Assembly (NCBI GenBank): GCA_005881355.1
Contig: VBDM01000049.1
Coordinates: 1 to 6,179, forward strand
Source of the DNA: Betaproteobacteria bacterium
GTDB lineage: Bacteria > Pseudomonadota > Gammaproteobacteria > Burkholderiales > SG8-39
Direction: 5' to 3'
Length of the DNA: 6,179 bases
Shown: positions 1 through 5,832 of the stretch, piece by piece
How positions within the stretch are numbered: the stretch's first letter is position 1
Layout of the letters: each line of letters opens with the position of its first letter
Translations under genes and position numbers: made by a program
The notes under the pieces: generated by a model
Databases searched by the model: none
What the model was told of the DNA's origin: nothing
Seen by the model: the letters and a program-made list of their open reading frames with translations, nothing else

Positions 1-2
1 CG

Positions 3-80
3 GACGAGAACATCGTCGGCAAGGCGTTCTTCATTTGGTTCAATTTCAGCGAGCCGCGGCGTTTCGGGGGATTTCACTGA
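3..80 (+). CDS. lepB: Signal peptidase I, C-terminal end (partial)
   Basis: Only the last 25 codons and the TGA stop lie in the window; the gene begins upstream. Reading from base 3 gives DENIVGKAFFIWFNFSEP followed by a short RRFGGFH tail. The pattern DENIVGKAFFIW is the conserved last beta-strand region of proteobacterial signal peptidase I, the inner-membrane serine/lysine protease that removes signal peptides from exported proteins on the periplasmic side. The catalytic Ser and Lys are outside the window. Its position just before the DUF4845 gene and rnc fits the usual lepA-lepB-DUF4845-rnc order of betaproteobacteria. Identification rests on this short tail plus context, and both agree. 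Confidence 0.87.
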   Translation, partial: DENIVGKAFFIWFNFSEPRRFGGFH

Positions 81-90
81 TGGGGGTTCT

Positions 91-441
91 ATGAGAAACC
101 AGCGAGGCATTACCCTGCTCGGAATGGCGCTGATCTGCGTCGTCATCGTCGTTGTCGCGATAGGGGGCCTCAAGATCGCGCCCGCCTACATCGAGTACTT
201 CACGGTGAAAAAAGCGATCGTTGGAGTTGCGCAAACCACCGGCAAGGGCACCGTGGGCGAAGTGCGCCAGGCATTCGACCGGCGCGCGCAGATCGACGAC
301 ATCGACGTGATCGCGGCCAAGGACCTGGAGATCACCAAGGAGGGCAACGACATCGTGATCTCGTTTTCCTATCCGAAGCGGATCTCGCTCTTCGGCAACG
401 TCAGTGTCGTGATCGATTTTGCGGCGAGCAGCAATAACTAG
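91..441 (+). CDS. DUF4845 family small membrane protein
   Basis: A 116-residue protein of unknown function. The N-terminus has a short basic stretch (MRNQRG), then one hydrophobic segment at about residues 7-27, then a soluble domain of about 85 residues that is probably periplasmic. After the membrane segment comes KIAPAYIEY, which I recognise as typical of DUF4845 proteins encoded between lepB and rnc. The start RGITLLG resembles a type IV prepilin N-terminus (G then a hydrophobic helix) but lacks the glutamate at position 5 of mature pilins, so processing by prepilin peptidase is doubtful. The ATG at 91 follows a G-rich stretch (82-86) only 4 bases away. An ATG at 80 overlapping the lepB stop is in another frame. 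It is 10 bases after lepB and 55 bases before rnc, so it is very likely cotranscribed. No function can be assigned. Confidence 0.85.
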   Translation: MRNQRGITLLGMALICVVIVVVAIGGLKIAPAYIEYFTVKKAIVGVAQTTGKGTVGEVRQAFDRRAQIDDIDVIAAKDLEITKEGNDIVISFSYPKRISLFGNVSVVIDFAASSNN

Positions 442-496
442 CCGCGCATCGCCGACGAGCTCCGCCGCGCACTCACCCCACGCCCCGACGGGATCC

Positions 497-1165
497 GTGG
501 ACCGGGAACGCCTTCAACAACGTATCAAGTACCGCTTTTCCCGGCCCGAGCTGCTCGCTCAAGCCCTCACGCACCGCAGTCACAGCGCGCCCCACAACGA
601 GCGCCTCGAGTTTCTGGGGGACAGCGTCTTGAACTGCGTGGTCGCGGCGGAGCTGTTCGGGCGTTTCGGCGCGCTGCCCGAGGGCGACCTATCGCGGCTG
701 CGTGCGCACCTCGTGCGCGAGGAGGCCTTGCACCAGGTGGCGCAAACGCTGAGCCTGGGCGATCACCTGCGGCTGGGCGAGGGCGAGCTGAGAAGCGGCG
801 GGTTCGCGCGGCCTTCGATTCTCGCCGATGCGCTCGAAGCGCTGATCGGCGCAATCTTTCTCGACGGCGGGTTCGCGGCGGCCCAGGGGACCATAGTGCG
901 GCTGTACGAGCCGCTCCTCGCAGGCCTGGATCCAAAAACGCTCGAGAAAGACCCGAAGACGCTTCTGCAGGAGCTGCTTCAGGCGAGAAAGATCGCGCTG
1001 CCGCAGTATTCCGTGGTGGCGACCCGCGGCGCGGCGCACAGCCAGAGTTTCGAGGTCGAGTGCCTGATCCCGGAGCTCTCGGTGCGGACCACCGGCAGCG
1101 GGAGCAGCCGTCGGACCGCGGAGCAGGAAGCGGCGTTGCGCGCCTTCGCGCAGATTCGCAGTTGA
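497..1165 (+). CDS. rnc: Ribonuclease III
   Basis: Double-strand-specific endoribonuclease that processes rRNA precursors and some mRNAs in the cytoplasm. With the GTG start at 497 the protein has 222 residues, close to the 226 of E. coli. The catalytic domain (about 1-148) contains the signature NERLEFLGDS at 34-43, giving metal/active-site residues E35, E38 and D42, and the second site LADALEALIG with D111 and E114. These correspond to E. coli E38, E41, D45, D114 and E117, each shifted by 3. The double-stranded RNA binding domain spans about 152-222 and ends in the usual basic RRTAEQEAA helix. The frame is open further upstream to a TTG at 419, which would overlap the DUF4845 gene and add 26 low-complexity Ser/Ala/Pro-rich residues. 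GTG at 497 (DRERLQQRIKYRF) matches the usual start. Its ribosome binding site (GGGA, 490-493) is weak and close. It lies directly before era, as in many proteobacteria. Confidence 0.96.
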   Translation: MDRERLQQRIKYRFSRPELLAQALTHRSHSAPHNERLEFLGDSVLNCVVAAELFGRFGALPEGDLSRLRAHLVREEALHQVAQTLSLGDHLRLGEGELRSGGFARPSILADALEALIGAIFLDGGFAAAQGTIVRLYEPLLAGLDPKTLEKDPKTLLQELLQARKIALPQYSVVATRGAAHSQSFEVECLIPELSVRTTGSGSSRRTAEQEAALRAFAQIRS

Positions 1166-1179
1166 GCGGCGGCGTCGCG

Positions 1180-2067
1180 ATGATCCCGGAGCCGTTCCGC
1201 TGCGGCGCGATCGCGCTGATCGGGCGCCCCAACGTCGGAAAATCCACGCTGCTCAACGCATTGCTGGGACAGAAGCTCAGCATCACCTCGCGCAAGCCGC
1301 AGACCACCCGGCATTGCCTTCGCGGCGTGCGCACCACCGCGACCGCCCAGTTCATTTTCGTCGACACCCCGGGTTTCCAGACGCGGCACGGCAACGCGCT
1401 CAACCGCGCGATGAATCGGGTGGTGCGCGGGGCCTTCGATGAAATCGATGTCGTGCTGCTGGTGGTCGAAGTGGAACGCTTCGGTGCCGAAGATCGGGCG
1501 CTCCTGAAACTCGTGCCGGCCGGGTTGCCCCTCGTTCTCGTCGTGAACAAGATCGACTCGAGCGAATCCGGGCGTCTGCTGCCGTTCCTCGAGAAGGCCG
1601 CCAAAGAGGCCGAATTTGCCGAAATCGTCCCGGTCAGCGCCCGAAGGCGCAAGGGGCTCGACGAGCTGATGCGCGCGCTCGAGCGCTACTTGCCGGAACG
1701 ACCGGCCGTGCACGGCGAAGACGACCTCACCGACCGGAACGAGCGCTTTCTGGCGGCCGAGCTGATTCGCGAAAAGCTGTTTCGCCTGCTTGGCGAGGAG
1801 CTCCCCTATGGCTGCGCCGTGGAGATCGAGAAGTTCGAGGAGGAGAGGCGGCTGCGGCGCATCCACGCCTCGATCGTGGTAGAAAAGGAAGGACACAAGG
1901 CGATCATCATCGGATCGGGCGGCGGGAAGCTGAAGAGCATTGCGACCGCAGCTCGCCTCGACATGGAAAAGCTTTTCGGTGGCAAGGTCTACCTGGAAGT
2001 ATGGGTCAAGGTGCGCCGTGGCTGGACCGACGACGAGGCCAGCGTAAAACGGCTCGGATATGGCTGA
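1180..2067 (+). CDS. era: GTPase Era, 30S ribosome assembly factor
   Basis: Essential GTPase that binds the 3' end of 16S rRNA and helps 30S subunit maturation at the inner face of the membrane. The 295-residue product has all Ras-like G motifs: G1 GRPNVGKS (15-22), the PQTTR switch region (40-44), G3 DTPGF (62-66), G4 NKID (123-126) and G5 VSA (152-154). The C-terminal KH domain holds the RNA-binding GxxG loop, here GSGG at 245-248, followed by KLKSIATAAR and the typical end VYLEVWVKVRRGW...LGYG. Length is normal (about 300). ATG at 1180 is chosen because MIPEPFRCGAIALIGRPN matches the family start. A TTG at 1162 overlapping the rnc stop is in frame and would add 6 residues. No strong ribosome binding site is visible, so translation may be coupled to rnc, whose stop is 14 bases upstream. 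The last 8 bases overlap recO. Confidence 0.97.
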   Translation: MIPEPFRCGAIALIGRPNVGKSTLLNALLGQKLSITSRKPQTTRHCLRGVRTTATAQFIFVDTPGFQTRHGNALNRAMNRVVRGAFDEIDVVLLVVEVERFGAEDRALLKLVPAGLPLVLVVNKIDSSESGRLLPFLEKAAKEAEFAEIVPVSARRRKGLDELMRALERYLPERPAVHGEDDLTDRNERFLAAELIREKLFRLLGEELPYGCAVEIEKFEEERRLRRIHASIVVEKEGHKAIIIGSGGGKLKSIATAARLDMEKLFGGKVYLEVWVKVRRGWTDDEASVKRLGYG

Positions 2068-2779
2068 GCGGACCCGGCAGGAGAGCCGCGAGGCATTCAT
2101 CCTTCACGGCTACGCGTATCGTGAAACGAGCTTGCTCGTCGAGGTATTCACCCGCGGCTTCGGCCGGGTCTCCATGGTCGCGCGAGGAGCGCGCGGCGCT
2201 CGATCGGCGTTGCGCGGCGTGTTGCTCGCTTTCCAGCCCCTGGCTCTCTCCTGGTTCGGCAAGGGCGAGGTGCGCACGCTCGCCCGCGCCGAGTGGACCG
2301 GGGGGCAGCCGTTGCTGCGCGGCGAGGCTTTGTTGTGCGGCTTTTATCTGAACGAGTTGCTGTTGCGTCTCCTGCCGCGCGAAGATCCGCATGACGCCCT
2401 GTTCCTGCGCTACCAGGAGGCCCTCGCGCGGCTCGCGTCCGAGGCCGGCTCGGCGCCGGCGCTCCGCTCCTTCGAGAAAGCGCTGCTCAAGGAGCTCGGT
2501 TACGCGATGACCTTCGAGCGCGACAGCGCAAATGGCAGCGCGGTCGATCCTGCGAAGACCTACACTTACGATCCCGAACGCGGACCGATCGAGGTCAAGG
2601 GCGCGGCGGTCGAGCCGCTCGTGTCCGGCCGCACGCTTCTCGACATGGCGCGCGACGACTACGCCGATCCCCAGACGCAGCAACAGGCGAAGGCACTCAT
2701 GCGCTCGCTCATCAACCATCGCCTGGAATACCAGCCGCTCAAGAGCCGGCAGGTCTTCAGGGATCTGCTGGCGCTCTAG
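2060..2779 (+). CDS. recO: DNA repair protein RecO
   Basis: Recombination mediator that works with RecR to load RecA on SSB-coated single-stranded DNA at gaps, and anneals complementary strands. The 239-residue protein fits the family length (about 240). The N-terminal OB-fold covers about residues 10-85, with the typical AFILHGYAYRETSLLVEVFT (12-31), then GRVSMVARGARG (35-46), followed by the helical C-terminal domain that begins around LLCGFYLNELL. It has a single cysteine, so it lacks the four-cysteine zinc finger of Gram-positive and Deinococcus RecO and belongs to the metal-free type seen in E. coli. The ATG at 2060 lies inside the end of era (8-base overlap) and has no clear ribosome binding site, which suggests coupled translation. 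It ends with TAG 9 bases before pdxJ. Confidence 0.95.
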   Translation: MAERTRQESREAFILHGYAYRETSLLVEVFTRGFGRVSMVARGARGARSALRGVLLAFQPLALSWFGKGEVRTLARAEWTGGQPLLRGEALLCGFYLNELLLRLLPREDPHDALFLRYQEALARLASEAGSAPALRSFEKALLKELGYAMTFERDSANGSAVDPAKTYTYDPERGPIEVKGAAVEPLVSGRTLLDMARDDYADPQTQQQAKALMRSLINHRLEYQPLKSRQVFRDLLAL

Positions 2780-2788
2780 GGACCCCGA

Positions 2789-3544
2789 ATGACGCAGCTG
2801 AGCGCCAATCTCAACAAAGTCGCGCTGTTGCGCAACACCCGCACGATCGGAATTCCGAGCGTGGAGCGGGCGGCGCACCTGGTGCTGGATGCGGGCGCGC
2901 ACGGCATCACCGTACACCCGCGCCCCGACGGGCGGCACGTGCGCGCGCACGACGTGCGCGAGCTTGCCGCGATCCTGCGCGAGCGGCCCGGTACCGAATT
3001 CAATATCGAAGGCAACCCGTTTCACGGCCTGCTCGAGTTCGTGCGCGACGTGCGCCCGCACCAGTGCACGCTCGTGCCCGACGAGACCGGAGCTTTCACC
3101 TCCGATCACGGCTGGGATCTCTCCGCGGATCGCGCGCGGCTCAAGCCCATCGTGGCGGAACTGAAGTCGCTCGGGGTGCGCGTGAGCCTCTTCATGGATC
3201 CGGTTCCGGAGGCGATGGCGGCGGCGCGGGACCTCGGTGCCGATCGCGTGGAGCTGTACACGGAGCCGTACGCCCGCGCGTTCTGCACGAAAGAGCGGGC
3301 AGCGATACTCGGCCGCTATGCGGATGCCGCCGGCGCGGCGCAACGCGCCGGACTGGGGGTCAACGCCGGCCACGATCTCAATCGCGACAATCTGCCGGTA
3401 TTTTTGCATGTCGTGCCCGGCGTGCTGGAAGTATCCATCGGCCACGCGCTGATCGCCGATGCGCTGGAGCTCGGCCTCGCCGAAGCCGTGCGGCAATATC
3501 TGGACGCCATCCGGCGCGGCGGCACGGAAGGAAACGCAAAGTGA
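2789..3544 (+). CDS. pdxJ: Pyridoxine 5'-phosphate synthase, divergent subtype
   Basis: Makes pyridoxine 5'-phosphate from 1-deoxyxylulose 5-phosphate and 3-amino-2-oxopropyl phosphate, the last ring-forming step of the DXP-dependent vitamin B6 pathway (cytoplasmic TIM barrel). The 251-residue product keeps the key residues: N7, R18, H43 and R45 in TVHPRPD, H50, catalytic E74 in FNIEG, H195 in NAGHDL and the phosphate-binding GH at 218-219. It departs from the common proteobacterial form: LSANLNKVALLRN replaces LGVNIDHxATLRxAR (positions 9-10 are NK, not DH), TVHPRPD replaces TVHLRED, EFNIEGNP replaces NLEMAV, and SDHGWD replaces TEGGLD. I recall these as features of PdxJ from alphaproteobacteria and Bacteroidetes. 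The function is still well supported. ATG at 2789 has a good ribosome binding site (AGGGA, 2778-2782, spacing 6). The stop overlaps the acpS GTG by 4 bases. Confidence 0.94.
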   Translation: MTQLSANLNKVALLRNTRTIGIPSVERAAHLVLDAGAHGITVHPRPDGRHVRAHDVRELAAILRERPGTEFNIEGNPFHGLLEFVRDVRPHQCTLVPDETGAFTSDHGWDLSADRARLKPIVAELKSLGVRVSLFMDPVPEAMAAARDLGADRVELYTEPYARAFCTKERAAILGRYADAAGAAQRAGLGVNAGHDLNRDNLPVFLHVVPGVLEVSIGHALIADALELGLAEAVRQYLDAIRRGGTEGNAK

Positions 3545-3864
3545 TCCTCGGCATCGGCACCGATCTGTGCGACATCGGCCGGATCGAGCGCGCGCTCGAG
3601 CGCTTCGGCGAGCGTTTTGCCGCCAAGGAGGCGTTCTCCAAGGCGCTCGGCACCGGCATCCATTTTCCCGTCAACTGGCACAACGTCTGGGTCGAGAATG
3701 CCCGCTCGGGGAAGCCTTCGCTGAAGTTCTCCAAGCCGCTTGCCGCGCTGCTCAAGCGGCGGGGGATCTCGAACGTGTACGTATCGCTCACCGACGAGAT
3801 CGGCATGGCCTGCGCTTTCGTCGTGATCGAGGGAATCGTTTCGACGGGTCGGAGAAGGAAATGA
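3541..3864 (+). CDS. acpS: Holo-ACP synthase with internal deletion
   Basis: AcpS transfers 4'-phosphopantetheine from CoA to a serine of acyl carrier protein, making it active for fatty acid synthesis. The product starts VILGIGTDLCDIGRIERALERFG with the metal-binding aspartate D8. It then jumps from GERF straight to AAKEAFSKALGTG, which carries the second metal ligand E30, and continues normally through GKPSLKF and NVYVSLTDE. Against E. coli AcpS (126 residues, D9 and E58), about 27 residues between the two motifs are absent, including the conserved RFLAKRF region, yet the frame is kept. The total is 107 residues, including about 10 extra at the C-terminus (GIVSTGRRRK). The GTG start overlaps the pdxJ stop (GTGA) and has a good ribosome binding site (AAGGA, 3528-3532, spacing 8). 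The missing helices belong to the fold, so activity is doubtful. A collapsed assembly repeat is an alternative. Identity is sure, integrity is not. Confidence 0.88.
   Translation: MILGIGTDLCDIGRIERALERFGERFAAKEAFSKALGTGIHFPVNWHNVWVENARSGKPSLKFSKPLAALLKRRGISNVYVSLTDEIGMACAFVVIEGIVSTGRRRK
3851..3854 (+). promoter_or_regulatory. Ribosome binding site of nagZ
   Basis: GGAG, within the purine-rich run GGAGAAGGAA that directly precedes the ATG at 3861, with 6 bases of spacing. It lies inside the last codons of acpS, whose stop overlaps the nagZ start as ATGA. The strong site fixes the nagZ start at 3861 even though the same frame stays open for several hundred bases upstream through acpS. Confidence 0.75.
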
Positions 3865-4871
3865 CGCTCGGCCCGGTGATGCTCGATCTGGCCGGACCGC
3901 GGCTCACGGCGGAGGAAAGGGAGCGCCTGCGGCACCCTTCAGCGGGCGGGGTGATCCTGTTCGCGCGCAACTTCGAGTCCCCGCGGCAGCTCCTCGCGCT
4001 CACGACCGGGATTCGCGCACTGCGCCGCCCCGAGCTGCTGATCGCGGCGGATCACGAAGGCGGGCGGGTTCAGCGCTTTCAGGAAGGGTTCACGCGCATT
4101 CCGCCGATGCGCTCACTCGGCGAGCGCTGGGAGATCGACGCCGCCGAGGCCCGGGCCCTCGCCGACGCGACGGGCTACGTCATCGCGGTGGAGCTGCGCT
4201 CGCACGGAGTCGATTTCAGCTTCGCGCCGGTGCTCGATGTGGACTTCGGCTCGAGCAGCGTGATCGGGGATCGCGCCTTTTCCGACGAGCCCGACGTGAT
4301 CGCGGCGCTCGCGGGCGCATTCGTCGCCGGATTGACCGCCGGCGGCGCGGCGTCGGTCGGCAAGCATTTCCCCGGTCACGGCCACGTCAAGGCGGATTCC
4401 CACGTCGATGTTCCGGTCGACGAGCGCGGGCTCGGGGAGATCGAGGCGGCCGACCTGCAGCCTTACCGCGGCCTGATCGCGAACGGACTCGCCGGGGTGA
4501 TGCCCGCCCACGTAATTTATCCCGCGGTGGACGGCCGGCCCGCGGGATTTTCGCGGGTATGGCTGAAGGACATCCTGCGCGGCCGCCTCGCGTTCGACGG
4601 CATGATCTTCAGCGACGATCTCTCGATGGAAGGCGCGAGCGTCGCCGGGGGCGTGGTGCAGCGCGCCGAGGCGGCGCTCGCGGCGGGCTGCGACATGATC
4701 CTGGTGTGCAACGCGCCGCAGGCTGCGCACGAGGTGCTCGACGGCCTGAAGACCGGCCCGCTCGATCGCGCGCGCGCCGAGCGCATGCGCGGTCGCGGGA
4801 CGCCGAAGCCGCTCCGCTCGGACACGCGCTACGCATCCGCTGTCGCCTCAATTCAGGGTATCCTGGCCTAA
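3861..4871 (+). CDS. nagZ: Beta-N-acetylglucosaminidase (glycoside hydrolase family 3)
   Basis: Cytoplasmic exo-hydrolase that removes N-acetylglucosamine from GlcNAc-anhydroMurNAc peptides during peptidoglycan recycling; its products can feed the signal that controls AmpC beta-lactamase in species that have it. The 336-residue protein is of normal length (about 340) and is a single-domain GH3 barrel. Visible motifs: GGVILFARNF (29-38), ADHEGGRVQRF (63-73), GKHFPGHG (167-174), the Asp-x-His general acid/base dyad D179-S-H181, MPAHVIY (214-220) and the nucleophile motif FSDDLSM with D252. All catalytic residues are present. There is no signal peptide, as expected for the intracellular enzyme. 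The start is set by a strong ribosome binding site and a 4-base ATGA overlap with acpS. The acpS-nagZ pairing at the end of the rnc-era-recO-pdxJ block is typical of betaproteobacteria. Confidence 0.96.
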   Translation: MTLGPVMLDLAGPRLTAEERERLRHPSAGGVILFARNFESPRQLLALTTGIRALRRPELLIAADHEGGRVQRFQEGFTRIPPMRSLGERWEIDAAEARALADATGYVIAVELRSHGVDFSFAPVLDVDFGSSSVIGDRAFSDEPDVIAALAGAFVAGLTAGGAASVGKHFPGHGHVKADSHVDVPVDERGLGEIEAADLQPYRGLIANGLAGVMPAHVIYPAVDGRPAGFSRVWLKDILRGRLAFDGMIFSDDLSMEGASVAGGVVQRAEAALAAGCDMILVCNAPQAAHEVLDGLKTGPLDRARAERMRGRGTPKPLRSDTRYASAVASIQGILA

Positions 4872-4881
4872 GGCAGGCGCA

Positions 4882-5793
4882 GTGAAACACGACCACGACC
4901 ACGATCACGGTGCGCACGATCCGCGCTATGCCGGCCGGGCTTTCGCGCTGGGTATCGGGCTGAATCTCGCCTTCGTGCTGGTGGAGGCGGTGTACGGAGT
5001 GCTTGCGCACTCCATGGCGCTGCTCGCCGACGCCGGGCACAATCTGAGCGACGTGCTCGCTCTGACGCTGGCGTGGGGCGCCAGCACTTTGGCGAGGCGC
5101 GAGCCCTCGGAGCGTTTCACCTACGGTCTGCGCAGCTCGTCGATCCTGGTCGCGCTGCTGAACGCGGCGCTCCTTTTCGTGGTGACCGGCGGCATTGCCT
5201 GGGAGGCGATCAATCGCCTGGCGAAGCCTTTGCCGGTCGCCGGTGAAACGGTGATAGGGGTGGCGCTCGTCGGCATCCTGATCAACGGGGCGAGCGCGAT
5301 GCTGTTCGCGCGCGATCGGCGGCACGACGTCAACATGCGCGGCGCGTTCCTGCACCTTGCGGCCGACGCGGCGGTATCGCTCGGCATCGTCGCCGCGGGA
5401 ATCGGGATCCTCTTCACCGGCTGGCTGTGGCTCGACCCGCTCACCGGGCTCGTCATCGCGGTTGCCATCGTGTGGAGCACCTGGGGCCTGCTGCGCGATT
5501 CGGTCGCGCTCGCGTTGAACGCCGTCCCCGAGCACATCGATCCCCGCGTGGTGCGCACCTACCTGTCAAGGCTCGCGGGCGTCACCGAGGTGCACGACCT
5601 GCACATCTGGGCGATGAGCACGACCGAGACCGCGCTCACCGTGCACCTGGTCATTCCCGGCGGGCATCCCGGCGACGCGTTCATGGCGGAGGCTTGCAAG
5701 GAGCTGCGCGCGCGCTATCACGTGCATCACGCGACGATCCAGATCGAGACCGGCGCGCATCCGTGCGAACTGGCGCCGGATCATGTAGTGTAG
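4882..5793 (+). CDS. Cation diffusion facilitator, zinc-type efflux transporter
   Basis: Inner-membrane proton-coupled exporter of divalent metals, most like CzcD/ZitB proteins. The 303-residue protein has a His/Asp-rich N-terminus (HDHDHDHGAH, 3-12), six hydrophobic segments (about 19-41, 44-68, 86-107, 121-143, 155-178 and 186-204) and a cytoplasmic C-terminal domain from about 208. Both membrane metal-site motifs are HxxxD: H53-D57 in the second segment (ADAGHNLSD) and H158-D162 in the fifth (HLAADA). This HD/HD pattern indicates zinc, possibly cadmium or cobalt, rather than manganese or iron. The C-terminal domain has the typical VHDLHIW at 237-243. The GTG at 4882 is preceded by AAGG (4870-4873), and the next codons form the His-rich tail. 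It starts 10 bases after nagZ, so read-through from the housekeeping operon is likely. I do not choose between czcD, zitB and dmeF. Confidence 0.93.
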   Translation: MKHDHDHDHGAHDPRYAGRAFALGIGLNLAFVLVEAVYGVLAHSMALLADAGHNLSDVLALTLAWGASTLARREPSERFTYGLRSSSILVALLNAALLFVVTGGIAWEAINRLAKPLPVAGETVIGVALVGILINGASAMLFARDRRHDVNMRGAFLHLAADAAVSLGIVAAGIGILFTGWLWLDPLTGLVIAVAIVWSTWGLLRDSVALALNAVPEHIDPRVVRTYLSRLAGVTEVHDLHIWAMSTTETALTVHLVIPGGHPGDAFMAEACKELRARYHVHHATIQIETGAHPCELAPDHVV

Positions 5794-5820
5794 GGAGAAG
5801 TGGTTATAGGGCTATTTGCA

Positions 5821-5825
5821 AGGAG
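5821..5825 (+). promoter_or_regulatory. Ribosome binding site of the 3'-terminal gene
   Basis: AGGAG with 7 bases to the ATG at 5833, the best Shine-Dalgarno match in the window. It lies in the 39-base gap after the transporter and supports the ATG at 5833 as a real start of a secreted protein. Confidence 0.75.
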
Positions 5826-5832
5826 TGGTCTA

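Noticed and set aside
931..966. Repeated DPKTL in RNase III (LDPKTLEKDPKTL)
   Set aside because: The second copy is the conserved start of the dsRNA-binding domain; the first is a plausible linker sequence. The codons differ (ccaaaaacg, ccgaagacg), so it is not a recent duplication.
567..2100. Long overlapping minus-strand open frames (567-1652 and 979-2100) across rnc and era
   Set aside because: Low-complexity Arg/Ser/Ala/Pro composition, no motifs, and opposite two well-supported genes.
2921..2931. GCCCCGACGGG occurs both before rnc (482-492) and inside pdxJ (near 2921)
   Set aside because: In pdxJ it encodes the conserved Arg-Pro-Asp-Gly stretch. Two copies of a short GC-rich word are expected by chance in this composition.
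2006..3496. A 496-codon open frame on the minus strand across recO and pdxJ
   Set aside because: It lies wholly opposite clearly recognisable genes. Its translation is Arg/Ala/Glu/His-rich with no family resemblance, as expected for antisense frames in GC-rich coding DNA.
3459..3860. Upstream extension of the nagZ frame through the whole of acpS, suggesting a fusion
   Set aside because: The extension is acpS read in the wrong frame. The strong ribosome binding site and family-typical start put nagZ at 3861.
4113..5535. Minus-strand open frames opposite nagZ and the transporter
   Set aside because: Shadow frames of the real genes: no recognisable domain and no independent ribosome binding context.
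5781..5810. Possible sigma-70 promoter before the last gene (TATAGG near 5805)
   Set aside because: No acceptable -35 element lies at the right distance; the evidence is too weak to report as a promoter.
5794..5832. Terminator after the transporter gene
   Set aside because: No inverted repeat followed by a T-run is visible in the 39-base gap.
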